DNA from: Streptomyces sp. NBC_01244
GTDB taxonomy: Bacteria; Actinomycetota; Actinomycetes; Streptomycetales; Streptomycetaceae
Direction: 5' to 3'
Assembly (NCBI RefSeq): GCF_035987325.1
Contig: NZ_CP108488.1
Location: 2,108,001-2,172,000, forward strand
Length of the DNA: 64,000 nucleotides
Positions within the stretch are counted from its first letter, which is position 1, and the number at the start of each line of letters is the position of its first letter. The notes below the pieces were generated by a model. It had not been told where the DNA came from. It saw only the letters and a program-made list of their open reading frames with translations, and did not search any database. A program made the position numbers and the translations under genes. This document shows positions 20,555-29,732 of this stretch, in pieces.

Positions 20555-21910
20555 TCAGGACCCAGCGCCCCGGAGGCGCTCGCGGACCTTTTCCACCACG
20601 TCCGCGTAGCGGGCTTCGGCCCCGTACCGGGTCGGCTCGTAATACCGCTTCCCGTGCACCTCGTCCGGTGCGTACTGCTGCGCGGCGATCGCGCCGGGCA
20701 CGTCGTGCGGGTACACGTACCCCACCGCGTGCCCCAGCTTCGCCGCCCCCTTGTAGTGCCCGTCACGCAAGTGCGTCGGCACGGACCCCGCGAGCCCCGC
20801 CCGGACATCGGCCAGCGCGGCGCCGATCGCCGTCGTCGCGGTGTTCGACTTCGGGGCCAGCGCGAGCGCGATCGTCACGTGCGACAGCGTGAGCGAGGCC
20901 TCGGGGAAGCCGATCATCGCCACCGCCTGGGCCGCGGCCACCGCGAGCGGCAGGGCCGTCGGGTCGGCCAGCCCGATGTCCTCGCTCGCCGAGATCATCA
21001 GCCGGCGCGCGATGAACCGGGGGTCCTCCCCCGCTTCGATCATGCGCGCCAGATAGTGCAGGGCCGCGTCCACGTCCGAGCCCCGGATCGACTTGATCAG
21101 GGCGCTCGCCACGTCGTAGTGCTGGTCCCCGTCGCGGTCGTACTTCACCGCGGCCCGGTCGACGGCCTCCTCCACCGTCTGGAGGCTGATCTCCGCTTCG
21201 CCCTTGGAGATCGCGGAGCCCGCACCCGCCTCCAGGGCCGTCAGCGCGCGCCGCGCGTCCCCGCCCGCGATCCGCAGCAGGTGCGCCTCCGCGTCCTCCG
21301 GCAGGGTGACCGCGCCGCCGAGGCCCCGCTCCTCCGTCAGCGCCCGGTGCATCAGGGCGCTCAGGTCCTCGTCCGTCAGCGGTTCCAGCGTCAGCAGCAG
21401 CGAGCGCGACAGCAGCGGGGAGATGATCGAGAAGTACGGGTTCTCCGTGGTCGCGGCGATCAGCGTGACCCAGCGGTTCTCCACGGCCGGCAGCAGCGAG
21501 TCCTGCTGCGCCTTGCTGAAGCGGTGGATCTCGTCGAGGAAGAGGACGGTGTCCTTGCCGTATCCGCCGGCCGCCCGCTTGGCGCCCTCGATGACGGCCC
21601 GTACTTCCTTCACGCCGGCGGTGATCGCGGACAGTTCGACGAACCGCTTCTTCGTCGCCTGGCTCACCACGTACGCGAGCGTGGTCTTCCCGATGCCCGG
21701 AGGGCCCCAGAGGATCACCGAGGAGGCACCGGCGGGCCCGCCCGCCCCGTCCCCGACGAGCCGCCGCAGCGGGGAACCGGGCTTCAGCAGGTGCTGCTGA
21801 CCGACGACCTCGTCCAGGGTGCGCGGACGCATCCGGACGGCGAGCGGAGAACTGGAGGGGTCCTTCGCCTGGCGGTCTTCGGCGGCGGCGGTGAAGAGAT
21901 CTGGTTCCAC
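20555..21910 (-). CDS. rarA: Replication-associated recombination protein A (MgsA/RarA) clamp-loader-like ATPase
   Basis: RarA is an AAA+ ATPase acting at stalled replication forks and ssDNA ends. The 451-residue protein has the characteristic opening [15 protein letters not shown], Walker [10 protein letters not shown], Walker [17 protein letters not shown], sensor 1 [13 protein letters not shown] and the C-terminal tetramerisation domain ending near [19 protein letters not shown] start. Copy A of the intergenic palindrome lies just downstream. Its length is normal for the family. Confidence 0.96.
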   Translation of the reverse strand: MEPDLFTAAAEDRQAKDPSSSPLAVRMRPRTLDEVVGQQHLLKPGSPLRRLVGDGAGGPAGASSVILWGPPGIGKTTLAYVVSQATKKRFVELSAITAGVKEVRAVIEGAKRAAGGYGKDTVLFLDEIHRFSKAQQDSLLPAVENRWVTLIAATTENPYFSIISPLLSRSLLLTLEPLTDEDLSALMHRALTEERGLGGAVTLPEDAEAHLLRIAGGDARRALTALEAGAGSAISKGEAEISLQTVEEAVDRAAVKYDRDGDQHYDVASALIKSIRGSDVDAALHYLARMIEAGEDPRFIARRLMISASEDIGLADPTALPLAVAAAQAVAMIGFPEASLTLSHVTIALALAPKSNTATTAIGAALADVRAGLAGSVPTHLRDGHYKGAAKLGHAVGYVYPHDVPGAIAAQQYAPDEVHGKRYYEPTRYGAEARYADVVEKVRERLRGAGS

Positions 21911-21963
21911 ACCGGAAGCCTATGCGAGCCCACCGACACTCCCGCCCGTCACGCCTGCCGGGC

Positions 21964-22584
21964 TCAGGAGGTCCAGAAGTCCCACCAGCGGGTCAGGATC
22001 AGCATCCCGATGATCCCGATGTGCAGGACGGGCAGCACCCAGGTGAACTCGTCGAAGAAGCTCCGCAGCCAGCCCGGGGCCGGCAGCAGGCGGCCCCGGA
22101 CGTTGTGCGAGGTGACGTACCAGAACATGACGATGGTGGCGACCCAGGCCAGGCAGCACCACAGGCACAGGGAGTTGATGGTGTAGAGCGACTGGTACAT
22201 CAGCCAGGTGCAGAAGCCGACGCCGAAGAGCATCCCGGCGTTCAGGGTGAGCCAGTACCAGCGCGGGAAGCGCGCCCGTGCGAGCAGGCTCATGCCGACG
22301 CAGACGACCATGCCGTAGGCGACCAGCCCCAGCATCGGGTTCGGGAAGCCGAAGACCGACGCCTGGTCGCTCTTCATGATGTTGCCGCAGGAGACGATCG
22401 GGTTGAGGCTGCAGCCCGGGACGAAGTCCGGGTCCTCCAGCAGCTTGAACTTGTCGATCGTGATGACCCAGGCGGCGAGCAGTCCCGCGGCTCCCGTGAT
22501 CACCAGCAGCAGGGCGAGCGCCCGGCTGCCGCCGACGGCCGTCCGCGGCTCGGCGGTGTCCGTATCGGTCCCTCGTGTCGTCAT
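21964..22584 (-). CDS. Vitamin K epoxide reductase (VKOR)-family membrane protein
   Basis: Bacterial VKOR proteins reoxidise DsbA-like enzymes through quinones to drive disulfide formation outside the membrane. The 206-residue protein has about five transmembrane helices, loop cysteines Cys58 and Cys66, and the active-site CxxC at Cys140-Cys143 (CLWC, with an extra Cys144). The PNPMLG segment is also typical. ATG start. No DsbA partner is adjacent. It is divergent from the broken ABC ATPase gene. Confidence 0.93.
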   Translation of the reverse strand: MTTRGTDTDTAEPRTAVGGSRALALLLVITGAAGLLAAWVITIDKFKLLEDPDFVPGCSLNPIVSCGNIMKSDQASVFGFPNPMLGLVAYGMVVCVGMSLLARARFPRWYWLTLNAGMLFGVGFCTWLMYQSLYTINSLCLWCCLAWVATIVMFWYVTSHNVRGRLLPAPGWLRSFFDEFTWVLPVLHIGIIGMLILTRWWDFWTS

Positions 22585-22727
22585 CCGGCCCGCTCCACAT
22601 CTGCAAGGTCAACAAGCACCGGCCATTGTGCCGTACCCGGCCGGACCGTCCACTCTCCACTGTCCATCGTTCGACGGACAGGAGGAGGTACGCACGGGGG
22701 GACCGGTGGGCGGGCTTCCGCCACACC

Positions 22728-23646
22728 ATGGGAGACATCACAGAGAACGCGGTGGAAGTACGGGGGCTCCGCAAGCAGTACGGCGAGGTCACCGCGGTGG
22801 ACGGACTGGACCTGACGATCCGGCGGGGCGAGGTCTTCGGCCTCCTGGGGCCCAACGGCGCCGGCAAGAGCACGACGGTGGAGATCCTGCAGGGCCACCG
22901 GGCACGGGACGGCGGCGAGGTCTCCGTCCTGGGGGCGGACCCGGCGCGGGCCGGGCGGGCCTGGCGCTCGCGCGTCAGGCCCGTCTGGCAGTGGCCGGGT
23001 CCGCGCCCACGGAACTCACGGTCCGTGAGATGGCGAGCACTTCGCCCGCTACTACCGTTCCTTCGGCTATCGGCCAGTCGCTGCCGCATCACCACGAGCC
23101 AGGCGTTTCCGCCTGATGCCCCGCGAACGGTCTTCGGGGGCGCAGGGACCGGGGTCGAGCTCGGCGTACACACGTCTTGCCCGCTTGTCGCGGTGCGCGG
23201 CATCCTCGCAAGTCCGGTAGCCCCTGCCTGCCGTGGCCATTGGCTGGGGCCCGCGGGGTAGCTCTCTCCGCACGATCCATCTGGTCGTACGCAGTCACAC
23301 CTACGCGATAGCAGCCTGAGCCTGGAACCACGATCGTCGACGACCGTAGCAGCGCCTCACGGTTACTGCAAGCGACGAAGTCGTGACCAAGCGCGAGCCA
23401 GCTGGCTTCCGTACCCACTCCGGCTCCGGCTCCGAGACCGGCGCAACCGTCGAGTGGACCGACCGGGACGGCGGCCCGCGCAGCACCTCTACCGAGACGC
23501 CCACCCGTACGGTCGCCGAGCTGGCGGCCCGCTTCGACGGGGAGGTCCCGGACCTGAGGATCACCCGCCCCACCCTGGAGGACGTGTACCTGCGCCTCAC
23601 GGGCCGGCTCGACCGGAATACGACGCGGCAGGAGGAGTCCCGATGA
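22728..23646 (+). pseudogene. Broken DrrA-type ABC transporter ATPase
   Basis: The 5' part encodes an intact Walker A region ([17 protein letters not shown]). The family sequence then continues only by changing frame: VWQ, then [11 protein letters not shown], then [13 protein letters not shown], implying single-base deletions near 22990 and 23033. From about 23080 to 23400 the sequence is unrelated, so the signature motif and Walker B are missing. The family C-terminus (AARFDGEVPDLRITRPTLEDVYLRLTG) resumes and stops at 23644-23646, overlapping the old permease start (ATGA). It cannot make a working ATPase. Confidence 0.9.
23080..23400. other. Unrelated segment replacing the middle of the ABC ATPase
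   Basis: About 320 bp interrupts the ATPase homology and replaces an estimated 100-130 codons. Its ends are placed only by where family similarity stops and resumes. It looks less GC-biased than its neighbours and has no long ORF with clear codon bias; the minus-strand ORF across it (23089-23418) resembles nothing I know. No terminal inverted repeats or target duplications were found. It may be the scar of a past insertion and deletion. Confidence 0.55.
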
Positions 23647-23725
23647 CTACGACGACCGGTACGGGCAAGGACGCGGTACGGGCGCCGGCGGGGCCGGGGC
23701 GCTGCCCGGCGCCTGGTCCCTCGGT

Positions 23726-24499
23726 ATGAGCCGCGGGACGCTGGAGATCAGGCAGTTCGTCCGCCAGCGCGACGCGGTGATCTTCACCTTCGCCTTCCCC
23801 ATCGTCTTCCTCGCGCTCTTCGCCTCGATCTTCGGCGGCAGCGTGGGGAGCACCGGGGTCACCGCCTCCCAGCTGTACGCGGCCGGCATGGTCGCCGCCG
23901 GGATCATGTCCACCAGCTTCCAGTCCCTCGGCATCTCCATCGCCGTCGAACGCGACGAGAAGGTGCTGCGCCGCCTGCGCGGAACCCCGATGCCCCCGGC
24001 CGCGTACTTCCTCGGCAAGGTCTGGCTGGTGCTGCTCACCGGCCTCGCCGAGACCGCGGTCCTGCTGTTCGTCGGGGCCACCCTCTTCGACCTCGATCTG
24101 TCGACGTCAGCCGTCAAGTGGCTGACCTTCGCCTGGATCTTCACTCTGGGCCTGACGGGCTGCGCCCTGCTCGGCATCGCGATCAGCAGCCTGCCCAAGT
24201 CCGGCAAGAGCGCCAGCTCGGTCGTGGTCCTGCCGTTCCTGATCCTGCAGTTCGTCTCGGGGGTGTTCATCCCGGTCCACCAGATCCCCGACTGGCTGCT
24301 GAACATCGGTGCGCTGTTCCCGCTCAAGTGGATGTGCCAGGGACTGCGCGGGGTGTTCCTTCCCGAATCCGCCGCCGTTTTCGAGCAGACCGGTGCCTGG
24401 GAGTATGGGCGGGTCGCCCTGATCCTGGGCGCCTGGGTGCTCGGAGGGCTGGTGCTGTGCCTGCTGACCTTCAAGTGGAAGAACCGGCGCGACGGCTGA
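23726..24499 (+). CDS. ABC-2 type permease with frameshifted N-terminus
   Basis: This 257-residue protein has about six transmembrane helices and the ABC-2 export pattern (GIMSTSFQSLGISIAVERDEK, LRRLRGTPM). The ancestral start is probably the ATG at 23643, which overlaps the ATPase stop; its frame ends after 28 codons. Adding one G to the G-tract at 23696-23699 would join that start to the permease frame, giving ALPGAWSLGMSRGT. The remaining ATG at 23726 has no ribosome site. The core is intact but expression is doubtful and its ATPase partner is destroyed. Confidence 0.82.
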   Translation: MSRGTLEIRQFVRQRDAVIFTFAFPIVFLALFASIFGGSVGSTGVTASQLYAAGMVAAGIMSTSFQSLGISIAVERDEKVLRRLRGTPMPPAAYFLGKVWLVLLTGLAETAVLLFVGATLFDLDLSTSAVKWLTFAWIFTLGLTGCALLGIAISSLPKSGKSASSVVVLPFLILQFVSGVFIPVHQIPDWLLNIGALFPLKWMCQGLRGVFLPESAAVFEQTGAWEYGRVALILGAWVLGGLVLCLLTFKWKNRRDG

Positions 24500-25695
24500 G
24501 CGCCTTCACCGAGGCGGCCGGAGCGCGCGAGTCCCACGTCTGGGACCGCGCGTTCGGCCCGTGGGACCTCTACTTCGGGGTCGTGTGGGTCGCGACCGCG
24601 GCCTTCGTCCTGGCCTCGGACTCCCCCGGGCCGGCGTACCGGATCACCACCGTCGTCCTGCTCGCCCTCCTGGTCCCCTGCTACCTCGGCGCCGGACGCC
24701 CGCTGCTCCTGCTGGAGCCCGGCGCCGCGCCCCGGCGCTCCGCCCGCTACCTGGGCGTGGCGCTGGCCCTCTTCCTGCCGGCCGCCGCCCTGGCCGGCGA
24801 GACCCGGCTGATCACCTTCGCCCTGGCCCCGCAGTGCTTCATGCTGCTGCCCCTGCGGCGCGCGGTCGGCGCGGTGGGCCTGCTGTGCCTGCTGCCGGTG
24901 GCGGGCTGGGCGCTGGTCTGGCGGCCGGAGGGGCACTTCGTCTTCGCGAGCGCGCTCGGCGCGCTCGTCAGCTTCCTCTTCTCCGCCTTCTTCGGTGCCT
25001 GGATCATCCGGATCATCGAGCAGAGCCGGCACCGGGCCTCCCTCATCGCGGAACTCGACGCCAGCCGGGAGGAGGTGGCCCGGCTCTCCGCCGAACGCGG
25101 CGCCCAAGCGACAAGGGAACACATGTCCCGCGAGATCCACGACACCCTCGCCCAGGGCTTCACCAGTCTGCTGATGCTCGTACAGGCCGTGCAGTCCGAG
25201 CTGGACACCGACCCGGAGCGGGCCAGGCGCCATCTGGAGCTGATGGCCGTCACCGCCCGGCAGAGCCTGGCCGAGGCCCGCGCGCTGGTCGCGGGCGGCG
25301 CGCCCGCCGATCTCGACGGCGGTTCGCTGCCCGACGCGGTACGGCGGCTCGCGGCCCGGCACGATCCGCCGGCGGCCGTCTCGGTGACCGGGGAGGCCCG
25401 GCCCCTGGCCGCGGTACTGGAAGTCGTGGCCCTGCGGTCCTGCCAGGAATCCCTGTCGAACGCGGCCAAGCACGCCGGACCGCAGGCACCTTGCACGGTG
25501 TCCCTCGCCTACGGCGGCTCGGAGCTGACCCTCACGGTCCGGGACACCGGGCGGGGCTTCGACCCGGCGGCCCCCGCACCGGGCTACGGATTGCGGGGGC
25601 TGTTCGCCCGCGCGGCGGAGGTGGGCGGCGCCGCGACGGTCGACAGCGCGGCCTCGGCCGGTACCACCGTCACCGTCACCCTCCCGATCCGCTGA
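24496..25695 (+). CDS. NarL-family sensor histidine kinase, possible CTG start
   Basis: This 399-residue membrane kinase has about five or six N-terminal transmembrane helices (about 25-175), a HisKA_3 dimerisation region with phospho-acceptor His215 in SREIHDTLAQGF, and a HATPase domain with an N-box near SCQESLSNAAKHA and DTGRGFD. No ATG, GTG or TTG lies near the expected start. The best start is a CTG at 24496 whose TGA overlaps the permease stop (CTGA), in the place where ATGA coupling is usual. An internal GTG would remove the first helix. It pairs with the response regulator 13 bp downstream. Confidence 0.85.
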   Translation: MSAFTEAAGARESHVWDRAFGPWDLYFGVVWVATAAFVLASDSPGPAYRITTVVLLALLVPCYLGAGRPLLLLEPGAAPRRSARYLGVALALFLPAAALAGETRLITFALAPQCFMLLPLRRAVGAVGLLCLLPVAGWALVWRPEGHFVFASALGALVSFLFSAFFGAWIIRIIEQSRHRASLIAELDASREEVARLSAERGAQATREHMSREIHDTLAQGFTSLLMLVQAVQSELDTDPERARRHLELMAVTARQSLAEARALVAGGAPADLDGGSLPDAVRRLAARHDPPAAVSVTGEARPLAAVLEVVALRSCQESLSNAAKHAGPQAPCTVSLAYGGSELTLTVRDTGRGFDPAAPAPGYGLRGLFARAAEVGGAATVDSAASAGTTVTVTLPIR

Positions 25696-25708
25696 GGAGC
25701 CGTACGAC

Positions 25709-26341
25709 ATGATCCGCATCCTGCTGGCCGACGACCACCCGGTGGTACGGGAGGGTCTGCGCGGCATGCTCGCCGCCGAACCGGACCTGGAGGTCGTGGC
25801 GGAGGCCTCGAGCGGCCCGCAGGCGGAGGCGCCGGCCGCGCGGTTGGCCCCCGAAGGCGGCCTGGACCTGATCCTGATGGACCTGCGGATGCCGGGCGGC
25901 GACGGAGTCGAATCGATCGCCCGCATCACGGCGGCCCGGCTGCCGGTACGGGTCGTGGTGCTGACCACGTACGAGGAGGACCGGGACATCCTGCGCGCGG
26001 TGGAGGCGGGGGCGGCGGGCTACCTGCTGAAGGACATGGCGCGGGCGGAACTGGCGGCCGCGGTCCGCGCGGCGGTGCGCGGCGAGACGGTCCTCGCCCC
26101 GACGGTGGCGGGCCGCCTGGTGGACCGGCTCCGGACCCGCCCGTCGCTGCCGCGGCTCTCCGACCGGGAGGTGGCGGTGCTCCGCCTGGTCGCGGAGGGC
26201 GCGACGAATGCCGAGATCGGGCGGCGGCTGTTCGTGGCGGAGTCCACGGTCAAGACGCACATGCTGCGCATCTTCGGAAAGCTGGAGGTCACGGACCGCA
26301 CCGCCGCCGTCACCACGGCCATGCGGCACGGCTTGCTGTAA
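25709..26341 (+). CDS. NarL/LuxR-family response regulator
   Basis: This 210-residue cytoplasmic regulator has a receiver domain with phospho-acceptor Asp58 (LILMDLRMP), acidic pocket ADD (7-9) and the KDM switch lysine near 108. A C-terminal LuxR helix-turn-helix (LSDREVAVLRLVAEGATNAEIG) follows. The ATG at 25709 has a GAGGAG site. It is the partner of the kinase just upstream. The pair probably controlled the adjacent ABC exporter, now broken, and may control other targets. Copy B of the palindromic repeat follows directly. Confidence 0.94.
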   Translation: MIRILLADDHPVVREGLRGMLAAEPDLEVVAEASSGPQAEAPAARLAPEGGLDLILMDLRMPGGDGVESIARITAARLPVRVVVLTTYEEDRDILRAVEAGAAGYLLKDMARAELAAAVRAAVRGETVLAPTVAGRLVDRLRTRPSLPRLSDREVAVLRLVAEGATNAEIGRRLFVAESTVKTHMLRIFGKLEVTDRTAAVTTAMRHGLL

Positions 26342-26347
26342 CGGCGT

Positions 26348-26573
26348 CCGCTGCGCGGGGCCTTCCCCCACCCCGCCCTTTCTCCGTTTCCTGGGGCCCC
26401 GCCCCAGACCCCGCGCCTCAAACGCCGGCGAGGCTGGATTTGCCGGCTCCGCCGGGCAAATTCAGCCCGCGCGGCGTTTGAGCGCACCGGGCGCGCAGCG
26501 CCCGGTATCGGGGTCCGGGGCCTAGCCCCGGGAAACGGCGAAAGGGCGGGGCGGGGAGAGTGCCGCGCAGCGG
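26348..26573. repeat. Intergenic palindromic repeat, copy B (longest arms)
   Basis: This 226-bp segment between convergent genes is one large imperfect palindrome. CCGCTGCGCGG (26348-26358) mirrors CCGCGCAGCGG (26563-26573), and a 21-bp arm beginning CCCCGCCCTTTC (26371-26391) mirrors 26531-26551 with two mismatches. Inside lie the CTCAAACGCCGGCG core and its degenerate partner GCGGCGTTTGAGC. It could fold into a very large cruciform or stem-loop and may terminate both the response regulator and hisS transcripts. Confidence 0.9.
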
Positions 26574-26606
26574 ATCCCCCGGCCCCGCCCCACCAGGCGG
26601 CGAGCC

Positions 26607-27866
26607 TCAGGCCAGCTTCGCCCGAACCGTCTCCACGAGATCGGCGACGGCCACCGGGGTCTGCTCCCCGGACTGCATGTCCTTCAGCTGGACCACGCCC
26701 TCTTCGAGGTCACGGTCCCCCGCGACCACCGCGAACCGCGCCCCGCTCCGGTTCGCGTCCTTCATCGCACCCTTGAGGCCCTTGCCCCCGTAGGAGATGT
26801 CCGCGGCCACACCGGCCCGCCGCAGCTCGGTCACCAGACCGAACAGCACCGGCTTCGCCGCGCCGAGCGCCACCGCGAAGACGGAGGTCGCGGACGGGAT
26901 GTCCAGTTCGACGCCCTCCGCTTCGAGCGCCAGCACCGTACGGTCCACGCCCAGCGCCCAGCCCACGGAAGGCAGCGCCGGTCCGCCGATCATCTCGGAG
27001 AGGCCGTCGTAGCGGCCGCCGCCGCCCACCGCGGACTGGGAGCCCAGACCGTCGTGGACGAACTCGAAGGTGGTGCGGGTGTAGTAGTCCAGGCCGCGCA
27101 CGAGCTTCTCGTCGTCCTCGAAGGCGACCCCGGCCGCCGTCACCAGCGCCCGCACCTCCTCGTGGTACGCCTTGCAGGCGTCGCAGAGGTAGTCGCGCAG
27201 CATCGGGGCGCCGACGAGTTGCTTCTGCACGTCGGCCCGCTTGTCGTCGAGCACGCGCAGCGGGTTGATCTCGGCCCGGCGCACGGTCTCCGCGTCCAGG
27301 TCGAGCCCGCGCAGGAAGGCCTGGAGGGCCTCCCGGTACACCGGGCGGCACTCCTTGTCGCCGAGCGAGTTCAGCAGGATGCGGAAGTCGCGCAGCCCCA
27401 GCGAGCGGTACGCCTGGTCGGCCAGGATGATCAGCTCGGCGTCCAGCGCCGGGTCCTCGGCTCCGATCGCCTCGGCGCCGACCTGGGAGAAGTGGCGGTA
27501 GCGGCCCGCTTGCGCCCGCTCGTAGCGGTAGTAGGAGCCGGAGTACCAGAGCTTGACGGGCAGGCCGCCGAGCTTGTGCAGGTTGCCCTGCAGGGCGGCG
27601 CGGAGCACGGAGGCGGTGCCCTCGGGGCGCAGCGCGAGCTGGTCGCCGCCCTTCGTGGTGAGGGTGTACATCTCCTTGCTGACGATGTCGGTGGACTCGC
27701 CGACTCCGCGCGAGAACAGTTCGACGTTCTCGAAGCCGGGGGTCTCGACGTACCCGTAGCCGGAGTTCTTCAGGGGCGCGGAGATCGCCTCGCGCACCGC
27801 CAGGAAGGTGGCCGAGCGGGGCGGCAGCAGGTCGTACGTGCCCTTGGGGGCCTGAAAAGTACTCAC
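26607..27866 (-). CDS. hisS: Histidyl-tRNA synthetase
   Basis: HisRS charges tRNA-His. The 419-420-residue class II enzyme has motif 1 and 2 regions ([27 protein letters not shown]), the His-specific segments [11 protein letters not shown] and GGGGRYDGL, and a C-terminal anticodon-binding domain. A GTG start at 27866 ([16 protein letters not shown]) fits the family; a longer in-frame start would run into the upstream gene. It begins 10 bp after the MBL hydrolase stop, so the two probably form an operon. Confidence 0.96.
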   Translation of the reverse strand: MSTFQAPKGTYDLLPPRSATFLAVREAISAPLKNSGYGYVETPGFENVELFSRGVGESTDIVSKEMYTLTTKGGDQLALRPEGTASVLRAALQGNLHKLGGLPVKLWYSGSYYRYERAQAGRYRHFSQVGAEAIGAEDPALDAELIILADQAYRSLGLRDFRILLNSLGDKECRPVYREALQAFLRGLDLDAETVRRAEINPLRVLDDKRADVQKQLVGAPMLRDYLCDACKAYHEEVRALVTAAGVAFEDDEKLVRGLDYYTRTTFEFVHDGLGSQSAVGGGGRYDGLSEMIGGPALPSVGWALGVDRTVLALEAEGVELDIPSATSVFAVALGAAKPVLFGLVTELRRAGVAADISYGGKGLKGAMKDANRSGARFAVVAGDRDLEEGVVQLKDMQSGEQTPVAVADLVETVRAKLA

Positions 27867-27876
27867 GAAACTCTCG

Positions 27877-28587
27877 TCACATTCCTCGTCGTGGAGACGT
27901 GAAGCCGTCTCCCAGGCCGGCGGCCACCTGCCGCAGGTACGGGTTGGTGGCTCGCTCACGGCCAATGGTCGTGTGCTCGTTGTGTCCGGGCAGCACCACG
28001 GTCGAATCGTCGAGCGGCAGGCACACGCGGGCCAGCGACTCGAGCATGTCGGCGTGGCTGCCGCCGGGGAAGTCCGTACGCCCGATGGAGCCGGCGAAGA
28101 GCAGGTCGCCCGAGAACAGCAGCGGCGGGATGTCCGCGGCCGCGGGCATCCCGAAGGTCACCGACCCCCTGGTATGGCCGGGGGCGTGCGACACGGTGAG
28201 CTCCATGCCGGCCAGGGCGAGCCGCGCACCGTCGGTGAGCTCCTTGACGTCGGAGGGCTCCCCCACCGTGAGCTCGCCCATGAGCTGGGCGCCGAGGGAA
28301 CGGCCGAGGGCCTTCTCCGGGTCGCTCATCATGAAGCGGTCCTCGGGGTGGATCCAGGCCGGTACGTCGTGTGCTCCGCACACCGGGACCACCGAGGCCA
28401 CATGATCGATGTGGCCATGGGTGAGGACGACCGCGACGGGCTTGAGCCGATGCTTCTTCAACGTCTCTTCGACACCCTGGGTGGCCTGGTGGCCCGGGTC
28501 GATGATGACGCACTCCTCACCGGCGGCGGGGGCGACCACGTAGCAGTTGGTCCCCCAGGCCCCGGCGGGGAATCCGGCAATCAGCAC
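27877..28587 (-). CDS. MBL-fold metallo-hydrolase, glyoxalase II-like
   Basis: This 236-residue cytoplasmic protein has the metallo-beta-lactamase zinc motif THGHIDH, then [16 protein letters not shown] and a final PGHNEHT histidine, the order found in hydroxyacylglutathione hydrolase-like enzymes. Streptomyces lacks glutathione, so the true substrate is unknown. A GTG at 28587 is favoured because GAGGAC lies 6-7 bp upstream; an in-frame TTG at 28599 is an alternative. It is co-directional with hisS. Confidence 0.88.
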   Translation of the reverse strand: MLIAGFPAGAWGTNCYVVAPAAGEECVIIDPGHQATQGVEETLKKHRLKPVAVVLTHGHIDHVASVVPVCGAHDVPAWIHPEDRFMMSDPEKALGRSLGAQLMGELTVGEPSDVKELTDGARLALAGMELTVSHAPGHTRGSVTFGMPAAADIPPLLFSGDLLFAGSIGRTDFPGGSHADMLESLARVCLPLDDSTVVLPGHNEHTTIGRERATNPYLRQVAAGLGDGFTSPRRGM

Positions 28588-28740
28588 GTTCGTCCTCAAT
28601 CGTCGTCCGGCGGGAGGCTGCAGTTCGGAATGCTGCTGCTCAGAGCGTACCGGCGCCGCTCATTACACAGCGAACCCATATACGGTACGGCCTAACCCAG
28701 CCCGGACAGTGGTACCAGATACGCACAAGGAGACGACCCG

Positions 28741-29523
28741 GTGGTCACGAGCGATCAGCGGCGGCGCCAGCTCGCCAGGGAAAAGTACGAACGCCAGCAG
28801 CAGCGGCGTGCCGAGGCGCGGCAGAAGTCGCGCAAGCGGCTGGCCGTGATCGGTGCGGCGGTGGCCGTGGTCGTTGCCGCGGTGGTCGGCCTCGTGGCCG
28901 GCGGTGTGTTCGACAAGGACAAGAAGGACGAGGCGGCCGACCCGGCCGCGACCCCCTCGGCCCCGCCCACCCCGCAGCAGTCCGCCTCCCCGGCGATGGC
29001 GATCGACGCCAAGGCGAAGTACACCTTCGACCTGAAGACCAGCGCGGGCGACATCACGTTCGAGATGGACGCGGCGAAGACCCCGCAGACGGTCAACTCG
29101 TTCAAGTCGCTCGCCGACAAGAACTTCTTCGACAACACCAAGTGCCACCGCCTGACGACGGGCAGCATCTTCGTCCTGCAGTGCGGTGACCCGCAGGGCA
29201 CCGGATCGGGCGGCCCCGGCTACACCATCGCCGACGAGAACCTCGACGCGCTGGGCAAGCCCAACGCGACGGGCCAGGTCATCTACCCGGCGGGCACGGT
29301 GGCGATGGCCAACACCGGCCAGCCCGGCTCGGGCGGCAGCCAGTTCTTCCTGGTCTACAAGGACAGCCCGCTCGCCCCGACGTACACCCCCTTCGGCAAG
29401 ATCGACGCGGCCGGCCTGAAGGTGCTCGAAGAGGTGGCCAAGGCCGGTACGGCCGACGGCGGCCAGGACGGGGCCCCCAAGACCCCCGTGACCATCGAGA
29501 AGGGCACCGTCACCAAGAACTGA
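28741..29523 (+). CDS. Membrane-anchored cyclophilin-type peptidyl-prolyl isomerase
   Basis: This 260-residue protein has a basic N-terminal region (about 1-33), one transmembrane helix (about 34-55), a Pro/Ser/Ala linker (about 68-88) and an extracellular cyclophilin domain. In that domain FKSLADKNFFDNTKCHRL, VLQCGDPQGTGSGGPGY and GSQFFLVYKD match conserved positions. The GTG start has an AAGGAG site. It probably assists folding of exported proteins at proline bonds. It is divergent from the MBL gene. Confidence 0.92.
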   Translation: MVTSDQRRRQLAREKYERQQQRRAEARQKSRKRLAVIGAAVAVVVAAVVGLVAGGVFDKDKKDEAADPAATPSAPPTPQQSASPAMAIDAKAKYTFDLKTSAGDITFEMDAAKTPQTVNSFKSLADKNFFDNTKCHRLTTGSIFVLQCGDPQGTGSGGPGYTIADENLDALGKPNATGQVIYPAGTVAMANTGQPGSGGSQFFLVYKDSPLAPTYTPFGKIDAAGLKVLEEVAKAGTADGGQDGAPKTPVTIEKGTVTKN

Positions 29524-29649
29524 CCGGGACCGGGCGCCCCGGGCCCGGGCTGTCTCCTCGAATTCCTCGACGGCGCTCCGGTACGGCGATATTCCGTCGT
29601 GCTGGATGCGGACAGCCGGCCCGGCGGTCGCCTATGTTGGCGTTGTGCA

Positions 29650-29732
29650 GGGCGGGCGCGGCCCGCCCCAGGAAACTGTGGACGATGCCCAGGGGGTGAA
29701 CCCCTCGCAAGGCATCAGGTGGAGGAGGCGCT
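29650..29732 (+). promoter_or_regulatory. Structured 5' leader of the DUF349 gene
   Basis: The leader contains an 8-bp hairpin GGGCGGGC-GCG-GCCCGCCC (29650-29668). A nested structure follows, in which GATGCC (29684-29689) pairs with GGCATC (29711-29716) around an inner AGGGG/CCCCT stem with a GTGAA loop. The GGAGGAGG ribosome site follows at once. It matches no riboswitch class I recognise. It may be a cis-acting RNA, or stable structure without regulation. Confidence 0.45.

Noticed and set aside
23089..23418. Minus-strand ORF of 109 codons inside the ABC ATPase scar
   Set aside because: It resembles no family, has no ribosome site and crosses into ABC-derived sequence at its edge, so I treat it as chance.
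22728..26341. Functional two-component-regulated ABC export (bacteriocin or drug resistance) operon
   Set aside because: The ATPase lacks its signature and Walker B regions and the permease start is frameshifted, so a working exporter is not supported.
26348..26573. Small RNA gene or riboswitch between the response regulator and hisS
   Set aside because: The structure is a copy of the dispersed palindrome found elsewhere in the window, which explains the strong folding without a dedicated RNA gene.
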